Source: Ga0077555 sp033764055 (GTDB taxonomy: Bacteria; Pseudomonadota; Alphaproteobacteria; Rhizobiales; Hyphomicrobiaceae). Taken from it: a stretch of DNA of 64,000 nucleotides. Positions 1 to 9,329 of the stretch are shown piece after piece. The translations under genes and the position numbers were made by a program. Location: assembly GCA_033764055.1 (NCBI GenBank), contig JANRJI010000110.1:1-64000 (forward strand). Direction: 5' to 3'. The notes below the pieces were generated by a model. The model ran no database searches, was not told where the DNA came from, and saw nothing but the letters and a program-made list of their open reading frames with translations. The first letter of the stretch is position 1; the number at the start of each line of letters is the position of its first letter.

Positions 1-113
1 CCGGCTGCGAGCTCCTGCAGGCACACCACCTCCGGCTCGTGCCGGGCGATGAACGGAACGAACCGCTCGAGATGCCTGGAGCGCTCGACGTTGAGGCTGA
101 TGATGCGTGCCAA
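1..113 (-). CDS. Endonuclease/exonuclease/phosphatase family protein, N-terminal fragment
   Basis: Only the first 37 or so codons lie in the window; the rest runs off the left edge. The start is probably the TTG at 113, which gives MARIISLNVERS followed by HEPEVVCLQEL. An N-terminal beta strand ending in LN and then the VCLQEL strand is the opening of the EEP fold (exonuclease III, DNase I and phosphatase families), where the Asn and Glu help bind the catalytic metal. Substrate cannot be assigned from this fragment. It is divergent from the GST gene at 248, with 134 bp between them and no recognisable promoter. Confidence 0.6.
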   Translation of the reverse strand, partial: MARIISLNVERSRHLERFVPFIARHEPEVVCLQELAA

Positions 114-247
114 TGGTGGGCTCCGTTGCGAGCGCGATGCCGGGGTTGCGATAGCACGCCTGGCGGCCGGTGCGCATGGATTGGCATGACGCAGCTTCGC
201 GCCTAACGTAGGCATCTCTGTCACCATCCACCCGAGAGCCGAGGCTC

Positions 248-886
248 ATGCAACTGTTCTGGACCCCCGCCTCCCCCTTCACGCGCAAGGTCTCGGTCGC
301 CGCGCGCGAGCTCGATCTCTGGGAGCGGATCGAGGTCCGTCCGACCACCTGGACGCTCGATTGGGGCTACACGACGCCGCGTTTCACGCCGGGGCTGGCC
401 GAGGCGAATCCGGTAGCCCGTATCCCGACGCTCATCACCGACGAGGGCATACCGCTCGGCGATTCGACCGTGATCTGTCTGCACCTGAACGAGGTGGCGG
501 CACCCCGCTCGCTGATCCCGGCCGACAAGCTCGCTCGCCAGCGCATGTGGTCCTGCTATGCCGTGGCCGACGGAATGCTCGAGGCCCAGATCGCCATGCG
601 TGCCGAGATGCTGCGGCCCGAGGCGCTCCGCTCCGAGAGCTTTCTCGAGAAGCAGCGGGCGCGAATCCGCCGGTGCCTCGATACGCTCGAGCAGCATGTT
701 GCCTGGCTGGAAGGGCCGGTCGACCTCGCCAATATCACGGGGGCGATCGCGTGCGGCTACCAGGACTGGCGCGAATGGCTGTTCGATTTCCGGCCGGGCC
801 ACCCGAGGCTCGCGGACTGGTATGCCCGCTATGCCGAGCGTCCAGCAATGAAGGTGACGGAGCCGAAGGAGACGCCGACGGCCTGA
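248..886 (+). CDS. Glutathione S-transferase family protein
   Basis: A 212-residue cytosolic GST-fold protein. The N-terminal thioredoxin-like domain (about 1-80) opens with ASPFTRKV, where Ser9 or Thr12 is the likely glutathione-activating residue. The cis-proline motif VARIPTL lies at 56-62 and the glutathione gamma-glutamyl contact GDST at 71-74. The rest is the all-helical C-terminal domain, ending in a short charged tail. Length is normal for the family. It probably conjugates glutathione to electrophiles or reduces peroxides; substrate is unknown. It stands alone, with about 217 bp of unremarkable sequence before the next gene. Confidence 0.85.
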   Translation: MQLFWTPASPFTRKVSVAARELDLWERIEVRPTTWTLDWGYTTPRFTPGLAEANPVARIPTLITDEGIPLGDSTVICLHLNEVAAPRSLIPADKLARQRMWSCYAVADGMLEAQIAMRAEMLRPEALRSESFLEKQRARIRRCLDTLEQHVAWLEGPVDLANITGAIACGYQDWREWLFDFRPGHPRLADWYARYAERPAMKVTEPKETPTA

Positions 887-1103
887 GGCTCAGAGCGAAA
901 GTGGCGCGCCGTCGGCCGAGCAGTGGCGAGGCGACAGCAAGGCCGGCTCAGCGATCGTCAATCGGCCCGCTCGGCTTTTCTCGTTCCTATCAAGCATTTC
1001 TTTGCCATCGCACGCGATGATCGGGCCATCGCGTCGTCAACACGCCCGGCGCTCGATTGGTCTGCCGGGCATTGGCGCTGATCCAATTCGTGTGGAGAGT
1101 CCC

Positions 1104-2396
1104 ATGGCTGAGCCGGCCCGTCGTCTGGAAGCGCCCGAAGCTGTTGCCGCTGCACCGGTGAGCGGGCCCGGCTCTGCTGCGGCGCCGGCCCAGCCGGCGC
1201 TCGATCTCGAGAGCCGGATCGGCAAGAGCAAGCTCGATATCGCCGGCTCCTTCCAGCTCATCGCCTCGCAGCACGGCCGTTCCTACAACCAAGTGCTGGT
1301 CGAGATCGCCAAGCTCGCGTTCGGCCCTGGCAAGCTCAAGGTCGACGAGTACCTCGACCTCGGCCTCTACGACGACAAGGCGCTCGCTGGCCAGGACAAG
1401 CGCAGTTTCGTCGGCCTCGACGTCATGCGCCAGATCTGGATGACGGTGAACCACAAGACCGAGTGGTACGGGCTGCTCGAGCACAAGCTCGCGGCAACGA
1501 CGCTGCTCGCAGGCTTCGGCTTTCCGACGATTGCCACACGCGCGCTCTACTCGGAGGAGTACGCGCTGCCGGGCATCCGGACCCTGGCGACGGCCGATGC
1601 GCTCGCATCCTTCCTGCGCGACGCGGGCCAGTATCCTTTGTTCGGCAAGCCGGCCGATTCGCTGCAGAGCATCGGCTCGGTCAGCCTTGCCGGCTATGAT
1701 GCCGACCGCGACAGCGTGGTCACGCTCAACGGTGACAGCTTGCCCGTCACCACGCTGACAGAGGAAATCTCGTCGGCCTACAAGGGTGGCTACATTTTTC
1801 AGGGGCGCCTCGATCCCCATCCTGCCATCGAGGCCATCTGCGGCCAGCGTCTCGCCACCTGCCGCATCGTCACCGTCCGCACCGAGACGGGTGTGGAGGT
1901 GCTCCGCGCGCTGTGGAAGATCCCCGCCGGCCGCAACGTCGCGGACAACTTCTGGCGCTCGGGCAACATGCTAGGTCAGCTCGACATGGCGAGCGGCCGC
2001 GTGGTGCGGGTTCAGCGCGGGGCGGGCGTCCTGGCCCAGGAGCCAGAAACCCATCCCGACACCGGGGCGCAGATGATCGGCTTCACCATTCCCGACTTTG
2101 CCGGCCTGAAGGCGACGGCCTGCGCCGCGCACAGCGTCTTCAAGGACGTCAACCTGATCGGCTGGGACATGGCCTCGACGGCCGCCGGCCCGGTCATCGT
2201 CGAGCCGAACATCACGCCCGATTTCTTCCTGCCGCAGGTGGTCGACCGCCGCGGCATCCTCGACGAGCCGATGAAGGCGCTGATCCAGCGCTGCAAGGCC
2301 GCCAAGGCCGCCACCTCGAAGGTGGATGCGAAGCAGTACCGGGCCGAGCAGCGTGCGCGACGCAATCGTGTGACGAGCGCCGCGCTCAAGGGCTGA
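1104..2396 (+). CDS. Sugar-transfer-associated ATP-grasp family protein
   Basis: A 430-residue protein with a proline/alanine-rich N-terminal 35 residues and then an ATP-grasp-like fold. Supporting stretches are VNHKTEWYGLLEHKLA, a lysine in LFGKPADS typical of the nucleotide-binding lobe, GYIFQGRLDPHP, and the C-terminal acidic/Asn metal site VIVEPNITPDFF. These resemble the family annotated as sugar-transfer-associated ATP-grasp, often found near exopolysaccharide genes, though none adjoin it here. The ATG at 1104 is chosen because GGAGAG sits 6 bases upstream; an in-frame codon at 1002 has no such signal. The ligated substrate is unknown. Confidence 0.65.
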   Translation: MAEPARRLEAPEAVAAAPVSGPGSAAAPAQPALDLESRIGKSKLDIAGSFQLIASQHGRSYNQVLVEIAKLAFGPGKLKVDEYLDLGLYDDKALAGQDKRSFVGLDVMRQIWMTVNHKTEWYGLLEHKLAATTLLAGFGFPTIATRALYSEEYALPGIRTLATADALASFLRDAGQYPLFGKPADSLQSIGSVSLAGYDADRDSVVTLNGDSLPVTTLTEEISSAYKGGYIFQGRLDPHPAIEAICGQRLATCRIVTVRTETGVEVLRALWKIPAGRNVADNFWRSGNMLGQLDMASGRVVRVQRGAGVLAQEPETHPDTGAQMIGFTIPDFAGLKATACAAHSVFKDVNLIGWDMASTAAGPVIVEPNITPDFFLPQVVDRRGILDEPMKALIQRCKAAKAATSKVDAKQYRAEQRARRNRVTSAALKG

Positions 2397-2445
2397 GGGC
2401 GAAGGCCGCGACCGGGCGAGCCGGCGCGGTACGGCCGGCCCCGGA

Positions 2446-3219
2446 CTAGCCTGCCTCGGCAGCGTGGCTCGCAACGGCCAAGCCGAATGCCTTGAACACG
2501 ACCTGATTGACGGGATTGCACTGGGGATCGTGCTCGGCATGCCATTGCACGCCGAGAGCGAAGCCCGGTGCATCGGCGATGCGAATGGCCTCGATGGTGC
2601 CGTCCTCCGCCAAACCTTCGACGACAATGCGCTTGCCCGGCTCGAGGATACCCTGACCGTGCAGCGAGTTGACGCGGATCGTCGCCCGGCCGTAGAGGCG
2701 CGCGAACGTACCGCCTGGCGTCAGATGCACGTCGTGGCGGTCGGCGAAGACGACGGCCGGGTCGGGGTGCGGCTCGCCGTTCTCGAGGCGGGGCATGCGG
2801 TGGTTCATGCGCCCGGGAAGCTCCCGGATCTCGGGATGCAAGGTCGAGCCGTAGGCGACTCCCATCTCCTGCAATCCGCGGCAGATGCCGAGAATCGGCA
2901 CGCCGCGCTCGACGCAAGCCTTGGTCACGGCCAGTGCCACGGCGTCACGCCGCTCGTCGTAGGGCTCATGCTTCGGATGCGCCTCCATGCCGAAGTATGT
3001 CGGGTGGACGTTGGCCCGTCCGCCGGTCAGAAGGATGCCGTCCACGATCTCGAGCAGGGCCCCGATGTCGGTGATGTCGGGCATGCCCGCAAACATCATC
3101 GGCAATGCACCGGTCACGTCGGCCACCGCGCGAAGGTTGCGCTCGCCGCAGGCCTGGACCGCATGCCGTCCCTCGACCTGACGTGCGGTGCCGATGACAC
3201 CGACCACGGGCTTGCGCAT
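2446..3219 (-). CDS. Gamma-glutamyl-gamma-aminobutyrate hydrolase-like class I glutamine amidotransferase
   Basis: A 257-residue single-domain class I amidotransferase of the PuuD/peptidase C26 type, which hydrolyses gamma-glutamyl amide bonds. The nucleophile is Cys113 in GICRGLQE, and His227 and Glu229 in VQWHAEHD complete the triad. The oxyanion strand ILLTGG is at 62-67. The ATG at 3219 has GGAGG five bases upstream, so the longer in-frame extension is unlikely. It lies downstream of glnA on the same strand, beyond two hairpins (3334-3357 and 3418-3456), so independent transcription is likely. The true substrate (gamma-glutamyl-GABA or another gamma-glutamylated amine) is inferred only from family. 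Confidence 0.85.
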   Translation of the reverse strand: MRKPVVGVIGTARQVEGRHAVQACGERNLRAVADVTGALPMMFAGMPDITDIGALLEIVDGILLTGGRANVHPTYFGMEAHPKHEPYDERRDAVALAVTKACVERGVPILGICRGLQEMGVAYGSTLHPEIRELPGRMNHRMPRLENGEPHPDPAVVFADRHDVHLTPGGTFARLYGRATIRVNSLHGQGILEPGKRIVVEGLAEDGTIEAIRIADAPGFALGVQWHAEHDPQCNPVNQVVFKAFGLAVASHAAEAG

Positions 3220-3333
3220 TCCAGCCTCCATTCTGCTGGCGCACTCTAGGTTGGACCACGGCGAGTTGAAATAGCAGACGGCAACCTCGGACCAAAGTCG
3301 GTGGGGAAACGCAGCGGTCTGACCACAAGACGA

Positions 3334-3357
3334 AGGCGGCCCGTCGCCGGGCCGCCT
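3334..3357 (-). terminator. Strong hairpin downstream of glnA
   Basis: A perfect 10-bp GC-rich stem (AGGCGGCCCG pairing with CGGGCCGCCT) closes a 4-base loop, about 135 bases past the glnA stop. On the minus strand it is followed by TCGTCTTGT rather than a clean U tract, so it could be a weak intrinsic terminator or a 3'-end stabilising structure. Confidence 0.55.
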
Positions 3358-3417
3358 CCTGTCCGAAACGTTAGCGGCTTCGTCCCATCTTTTGGAAGAG
3401 GCGCGCCCTTGTTGGCG

Positions 3418-3456
3418 CCGCACGCCGGATGCCGTTCGGCATCCGAAGGCGTGCGG
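3418..3456. repeat. Long two-part dyad in the glnA 3' region
   Basis: A 39-bp inverted repeat. An outer 8-bp stem (CCGCACGC with GCGTGCGG) and an inner 9-bp stem (CGGATGCCG with CGGCATCCG) are separated by a 3-base bulge and closed by a 2-base loop. It begins about 36 bases after the glnA stop. It resembles a repetitive extragenic palindrome or an mRNA 3'-end stabiliser. I saw no second copy in the window. Confidence 0.5.
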
Positions 3457-3492
3457 GAAGTCCGGACGCTGGCCGCATCCGTGAGGCACTCC

Positions 3493-4914
<1,422 letters not shown>

Positions 4915-4948
4915 GTTGGCTCCCCTGGTTGGTAATGGAATTTCCGAC

Positions 4949-4971
4949 GCCGGCATCGGAACGATACCGGC
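4949..4971 (-). other. Hairpin in the glnB-glnA intercistronic region
   Basis: Two 10-base arms (GCCGGCATCG and CGATACCGGC) pair with one mismatch around a 3-base loop. No U tract follows on the minus strand, so full termination is unlikely. It may be a processing or stabilising element that sets different glnB and glnA levels from one transcript. Function is inferred. Confidence 0.35.
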
Positions 4972-5021
4972 GGGCATTCTCGCACCGGTGTCCAGATCGC
5001 TGGACCGGCGGGGTCGAAATC

Positions 5022-5360
5022 CTAGATCGCGTCCGTGCCGGTCTCGCCGGTGCGGATACGGATAGCCTCCTCGATCGTCGAGATGAAAATCTTGCCGTCG
5101 CCGATGCGGCCGGTCTTGGCTGCGCGCTGGATCGCCTCGACGGCCTTGTCCAGCATCTCGTCGCCGAGCACCACCTCGATCTTCACTTTGGGCAGGAAGT
5201 CCACCACGTACTCGGCGCCGCGATAGAGCTCGGTATGCCCCTTCTGGCGTCCGAAACCTTTGGCCTCGATGACGGTAATGCCCTGCAGGCCGATCTCCTG
5301 CAGCGCCTCCTTGACCTCGTCAAGCTTGAACGGCTTGATGATGGCTTCGATCTTTTTCAT
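5022..5360 (-). CDS. glnB: Nitrogen regulatory protein PII (GlnB)
   Basis: A 112-residue PII trimer subunit that senses 2-oxoglutarate, ATP/ADP and, through uridylylation, glutamine, and that controls GlnE and NtrB. It begins MKKIEAIIKPFKLDEVK. The T-loop carries KGFGRQKGHTELYRGAEY with Tyr51 as the uridylylation site, and the C-terminal signature is GDGKIFISTIEEAIRIRTGE. Length is exactly that of the family. A longer in-frame extension upstream is rejected because the PII fold starts at this Met. It is first in the glnB-glnA operon; a paralogue, glnK, is at 50644-50982. Confidence 0.98.
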   Translation of the reverse strand: MKKIEAIIKPFKLDEVKEALQEIGLQGITVIEAKGFGRQKGHTELYRGAEYVVDFLPKVKIEVVLGDEMLDKAVEAIQRAAKTGRIGDGKIFISTIEEAIRIRTGETGTDAI

Positions 5361-5422
5361 GGGGCTTCGGCCTCGTGAATGCATTCGTCTGGCAGCTCAC
5401 CGAGCCGGCTGACACGTTTCAT

Positions 5423-5450
5423 GCAGGTAGCATGTCTTGCAGGTAGCATG
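5423..5450. repeat. Tandem 12-bp direct repeat at the glnB promoter
   Basis: GCAGGTAGCATG occurs at 5423-5434 and again at 5439-5450, so the two copies lie 16 bp apart. The upstream copy (on the minus strand) forms the -12 part of the putative sigma-54 promoter, and the second lies near the expected transcription start. Confidence 0.7.
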
Positions 5451-5460
5451 CCTCGTGCCA
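5445..5460 (-). promoter_or_regulatory. Sigma-54 (-24/-12) promoter of glnB-glnA
   Basis: On the minus strand the sequence reads TGGCACGAGGCATGCT. It matches the RpoN consensus TGGCACG-N4-TTGCW at every fixed position except one (A for the first T of the -12 box), with correct spacing between the GG and GC. It would start transcription about 75 bases before the glnB ATG. Nitrogen-limited glnB expression from such a promoter is well known in alphaproteobacteria. I found no convincing NtrC site upstream. Confidence 0.65.
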
Positions 5461-5671
5461 GACGGTAAACGAACGCTGAAATCATGGACGATCAACGCCG
5501 TAGGTGTAGGACGCCTGTTTATACGGCAGGCAGACGCTACCATGCGTGCTGATTTTTTCGACTGAATGCCTTGTTTTTGGGCAAATGACTGTGCGGCCGG
5601 ACGCCACTCGACAGCCCCGCCCGGATTGGTAGGCTGCCCATGCGGCAGGCACGCAATGCGAGGATCAGTCC

Positions 5672-6070
5672 ATGAAAGTCGTCGGCCTGGATCATCTCGT
5701 GCTGACCGTGCGCTCGATCGAGGCAACCGTGGCGTTCTACGAGCGGGTGCTTGGCATGGAGCGCCAGATTTTCGGCGGCGGGCGGACCGCTCTGCTGTTC
5801 GGGCCGCACAAGATCAACCTGCATCAGGCCGACAACACCTTCGAGCCGAAGGCCGAGTGGCCGACCATGGGCTCGGGCGACCTGTGCTTCCTCGTCGACA
5901 GCCTGGACGGCGTCGAGGCGCACCTCGCGGCCTGCGGCGTGCCTGTACTGGTCGCCCGATCGACCCGAACCGGCGCGCGCGGCCCCATCACGTCGGTCTA
6001 CATCCGCGACCCGGACCAGAATCTGATCGAGCTCTCCGTCTACCAGGGCTTCACGAGTGCCACACGATGA
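5672..6070 (+). CDS. VOC-family (glyoxalase/dioxygenase fold) protein
   Basis: A 132-residue single VOC module with paired beta-alpha-beta-beta-beta repeats. It opens GLDHLVLTVRSIEATVAFYERVLGM, where His8 is a likely metal ligand. The second half carries GDLCFLVDSLD and DPDQNLIELSVY, with Glu near the C-terminus as the usual last ligand. This matches small glyoxalase-I-like and extradiol-like proteins; the reaction cannot be told. It is divergent from glnB and followed 79 bp later by the NAD(P)HX repair gene. Confidence 0.85.
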   Translation: MKVVGLDHLVLTVRSIEATVAFYERVLGMERQIFGGGRTALLFGPHKINLHQADNTFEPKAEWPTMGSGDLCFLVDSLDGVEAHLAACGVPVLVARSTRTGARGPITSVYIRDPDQNLIELSVYQGFTSATR

Positions 6071-6149
6071 TCGCCGGCGCAGAATGCGGGAGGCGGGGCG
6101 CGTCCCGCATCGAGCGCAGCCCGCCCTCTCTCTTCGGGACGGGTTGTCC

Positions 6150-7673
6150 ATGAGCACGGGCCTCGAGCTGCTGACCACCGACGAGATGGCGCTGGCGGAC
6201 CGCCTGGCGCCCACGCTCGGGGCTCCTTCTCTGGGTCTGATGGAGAACGCTGGGCGGGCCGTCGCCGAGGAGGCCATGAAGATTGCGCCACCGGGCTCCC
6301 GCATTGCTGTCCTGTGTGGTCCCGGCAATAACGGTGGAGATGGTTTCGTCGCAGCCCGGCTGCTGATGGAGCACGGGTTTCTCGTGCGGCTGGCACTGGT
6401 GGGCGACCGTGCGGGTCTGGAGGGCGACGCTGCAGTCATGGCGGATCGCTACCAGGGCACTGTTTTCGGGCCAGGTAGCATAGCCGACCTGTGCGCGAAG
6501 TGGGCCGACCTCGTCATCGACGCTTTGTTCGGCGCCGGTCTGGCGCGGCCCCTCGAGGGTGCTGCTGCCGCGGCTGTCGTTGCCATGAATGCGAGTCCCG
6601 GGACAGTTGTCGCTGTCGATGTCCCGAGTGGCCTCGACGGCACGACCGGTGCAACCCTGGGACCGGTGGTCGAAGCGGACCGGACGATCACGTTCTTCCG
6701 GCGCAAGCCGGGACACCTGCTCCTGCCCGGCCGGATGCTGTGTGGTCCTGTCACGGTAGCGCAGATCGGCATGCCTGCAGCGGTGCTCGATTCTGTGAGG
6801 CCTGCCGTCGCGGCCAACGGTCCGGCTCTCTGGCGCGACGCGCTGCCCCGGCTGCGCCTCGACGGTCACAAATACACCCGCGGTCACGCCGTCGTCGTCT
6901 CGGGGGGCATCGAGATGTCGGGTGCAGCGCGGCTCTGCGCGCGCGGGGCGCTGCGCATCGGCGCGGGTCTGGTCACTGTGGCCTCCCCGCCGGATGCGCT
7001 GCTCGCGCACGCAGCGCAGCTCAATGCGACGCTTCTGAAGGGCGGCACGACGCCCGACGAGATCCGCGACCTGCTCGCGGACAGCCGCTACAACGCAATC
7101 GCTATCGGGCCGGGACTCGGTCGGGGGGAGGGCGCCCTCGCCCAAGTGATGGCTGCTCTTGGCTCGGGTGCGGCGGTGGTGCTCGACGCCGATGCGATCA
7201 CGGTCGCCGCCGGCTCCCCGGCCGATGTTTTCGGTGCGGTGGCCGGCGCGAAGCGTCCCGTGGTGTTGACCCCGCACGAGGGCGAGTTCAAGCGCTTGTT
7301 CCCGGACGCCGCCGGCAGCAAGCTCGACCGCGCGCGGGCAGCGGCACAGCTCTCCGGCGCCGTCGTCATACTCAAAGGCCCCGATACGGTCGTCGCGGCG
7401 GCGGACGGGCGTGCGGTGATCAACGAGAACGCCCCGCCGACGCTCGCCACGGCCGGGTCCGGCGACGTGCTGGCAGGCTTCGTGACGGGGCTCCTCGCGC
7501 AGGGCATGCCGGCCTTCGAGGCGGCGTGCGCTGCAGTCTGGTTGCACGGCGAATGTGCCAACGCGTTCGGCCCCGGTCTGATCGCCGAGGACGTTCCGGA
7601 GACGCTGCCGTGCGTGCTCTCGGTGCTAGGCCAAGATCAGGGGCGAGGTCCACGGCATCCGCCTGGATGCTAG
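6150..7673 (+). CDS. nnr: Bifunctional NAD(P)H-hydrate epimerase / ADP-dependent dehydratase
   Basis: A 507-residue fusion that repairs hydrated NAD(P)H: the N-terminal YjeF domain epimerises R- to S-NAD(P)HX and the C-terminal ribokinase-like domain dehydrates the S form using ADP. The epimerase half shows GPGNNGGDGFVAARLL and VIDALFGAGL followed by VDVPSGLDGTTG. The dehydratase half shows HKYTRGHAVVVSGG, GPGLGRGEG, TPHEGEFKRL and the catalytic ATAGSGDVLAG. The ATG at 6150 is the natural start of the epimerase domain. It converges on and overlaps the cytochrome b561 gene end by 4 bp. Confidence 0.95.
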   Translation: MSTGLELLTTDEMALADRLAPTLGAPSLGLMENAGRAVAEEAMKIAPPGSRIAVLCGPGNNGGDGFVAARLLMEHGFLVRLALVGDRAGLEGDAAVMADRYQGTVFGPGSIADLCAKWADLVIDALFGAGLARPLEGAAAAAVVAMNASPGTVVAVDVPSGLDGTTGATLGPVVEADRTITFFRRKPGHLLLPGRMLCGPVTVAQIGMPAAVLDSVRPAVAANGPALWRDALPRLRLDGHKYTRGHAVVVSGGIEMSGAARLCARGALRIGAGLVTVASPPDALLAHAAQLNATLLKGGTTPDEIRDLLADSRYNAIAIGPGLGRGEGALAQVMAALGSGAAVVLDADAITVAAGSPADVFGAVAGAKRPVVLTPHEGEFKRLFPDAAGSKLDRARAAAQLSGAVVILKGPDTVVAAADGRAVINENAPPTLATAGSGDVLAGFVTGLLAQGMPAFEAACAAVWLHGECANAFGPGLIAEDVPETLPCVLSVLGQDQGRGPRHPPGC

Positions 7674-8326
7674 CCGCGCTTCCTCAAGCCGGGCAGCATG
7701 CGCCGCAACACGCTGTCGCCCCGAACGAAATGGTGGAGCAGGGCGGCGCCGATGTGCGCTCCGAGGGCGACCAGCATCAGCATGGCGCCCCAGAAGTGCA
7801 GCTTGAAGACGAGCTCCGCCGCCTTCGTCTTGTCGCCGCCCACGGGCGGTGCCTCGAATCCGGCCGCGCTCGCGACCGAGCTCACGACCGCATAGAGGGG
7901 CTCGGCCGCCGGAATGGCGGGAAGGCTCACCCCGCCGAATGTGCCGAGGGCTCCGTACAGCGTCACGCCGAGCCACCCCACGATCGGCATTGCGATCAGC
8001 AATCCGTAGAGGCCCCAATGCGTGAGGTGCGATCCGGCGCGTTGCCACCACGCCAGTGTCGGCTCGTCTGGCGGTGCACCATGGGTAAAACGGTAGAGAA
8101 GCCGCGCCAGCACCAGCCAGAGCAGGGTGAAGCCTGCGAGCTTATGGGCACTGTAGAGTGTGTTGGTCGTCGCGTCGAAATTCGTCGCAGCGCCCCGTTG
8201 GACCATATAAAGCCCGACCGGGATCATGACGGCCACGAAGGCCACCGTGATCCAGTGGAAGGCCCGCGCAGCAGGTGAATAGACGAGGTCCTCGCTGGCA
8301 TTCGCCGGCCGCTTCTGTGCGTCCAT
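7670..8326 (-). CDS. Cytochrome b561 family di-haem membrane protein
   Basis: A 218-residue inner-membrane protein with four predicted helices. Candidate haem ligands are the His in RAFHWITVAF, in SAHKLAGFTLL, in LTHWGLYGLLIAMP and in LVFKLHFWGAMLM, as expected for bacterial b561 proteins that move electrons between quinol and an acceptor. A periplasmic insert (about residues 125-165) separates helices 3 and 4. It starts 3 bp after the RibD-type reductase stop, suggesting an operon with that gene. The partner is unknown. Confidence 0.9.
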   Translation of the reverse strand: MDAQKRPANASEDLVYSPAARAFHWITVAFVAVMIPVGLYMVQRGAATNFDATTNTLYSAHKLAGFTLLWLVLARLLYRFTHGAPPDEPTLAWWQRAGSHLTHWGLYGLLIAMPIVGWLGVTLYGALGTFGGVSLPAIPAAEPLYAVVSSVASAAGFEAPPVGGDKTKAAELVFKLHFWGAMLMLVALGAHIGAALLHHFVRGDSVLRRMLPGLRKRG

Positions 8327-8329
8327 GGA

Positions 8330-9025
8330 TCAGCCTCCGCGCGCGCCCTGCATATCGCAATCGAATAGCACGTCTCCGTCGTCGAGCACATGACTAGCCA
8401 CGCTCGGCCGCAATGCCTGTTGAAGCCGCTCGATGGGCCTCAGACTGAGCCCGGGCTTGCCGGAGCCGAGGATGACGGGGGCTACGAGCACGTGAAGACG
8501 GTCGACGGCGTCCGCATCGATGAATGCCGAGATCGTGCCGGCGCCGCCTTCGACGAGGAAAGAAACGAGGCCCGCCGCGAAAAGGGCCGCGACGATCTCC
8601 TTCGGGGCCAGCGACCGGTCCGCGCTGCGACGGATGCGCAGCACCTCGACACCGGCCGGGGCGTTGCCCGGCCCGTCCTCGGCACGCACCACGATCCGGC
8701 GGGCGTTGTCCGCGCCCACCAGGCAGCGGGCGGCGAGCGGCACGCGCCCAGCCGGGTCGATGACGACGCGGGCGGGATTGCGTCCTTCGACATGGCGGAC
8801 GTTGAGCATGGGATCGTCGGCGACGACCGTCCCGACACCGACAATCACCGCATCGACCGCGGCACGCACGCGATGCACATGGACGAGCGCAGCCTGCTTG
8901 TTGATCCAGCGGCTCTCGCCGGTCGGCGTGGCGATACGCCCGTCGAGCGACTGCCCGAGCTGTGCAACGACGAACGGCCGGTCACGGGGTGCTGACCGTA
9001 TGCGCTCGATGGGATCGTCGGACAA
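8330..9025 (-). CDS. RibD C-terminal-domain (dihydrofolate-reductase-fold) reductase
   Basis: About 231 residues from the TTG at 9025. The domain runs from RPFVVAQLGQSLDGRIATPTG, through VGVGTVVADDPMLNVR, to VSFLVEGGAGTISAFID, the NADPH-binding signature of the RibD reductase domain. There is no attached deaminase domain, so it is a stand-alone reductase that may act in riboflavin synthesis or on another pyrimidine or pterin. The start is uncertain: a second in-frame TTG at 9118 would add 31 poorly conserved residues. It is followed directly by cytochrome b561. Confidence 0.8.
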   Translation of the reverse strand: MSDDPIERIRSAPRDRPFVVAQLGQSLDGRIATPTGESRWINKQAALVHVHRVRAAVDAVIVGVGTVVADDPMLNVRHVEGRNPARVVIDPAGRVPLAARCLVGADNARRIVVRAEDGPGNAPAGVEVLRIRRSADRSLAPKEIVAALFAAGLVSFLVEGGAGTISAFIDADAVDRLHVLVAPVILGSGKPGLSLRPIERLQQALRPSVASHVLDDGDVLFDCDMQGARGG

Positions 9026-9329
9026 GCTCGGCCCCCGGGTTGAGCATCGGAAGGAGGGCTCGTTGCGGCCCCAGCGAGGCTGAACGGCGCCCGGCCCGGA
9101 CAGTTCCGGCAATCGCAATCCGGTGTCAAGGCTGGCAGCCGAGGTGCTCGACCTTGTCGGCGCCGTCCCCGGCGTCTCGCCACCGTCAGGGCGGCGCTTG
9201 GCCCCGAGCGGCCGGGCTTGGCCGTCTGGCCCGATCGCGTGGCCGGCGTGCTATAGACCCGACGAACCGCGGGGAGCGCTGAGGGGGTGCGATCCGGTCG
9301 GCCCCCTTCCAACACGTGAGCGAAGCACG
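9026..9329. other. Divergent intergenic region, no gene seen
   Basis: Roughly 300 bp separate the reductase and the YfhO-like gene. I see no convincing small gene, RNA or clear promoter; a TTGACA-like hexamer on the minus strand near 9123-9128 lacks a good partner. Part belongs to the reductase if its upstream TTG (9118) is used. Confidence 0.4.

Noticed and set aside
5397..5726. Possible small gene upstream of glnB on the minus strand
   Set aside because: It covers the sigma-54 promoter and repeat, has no ribosome site and no recognisable protein features.
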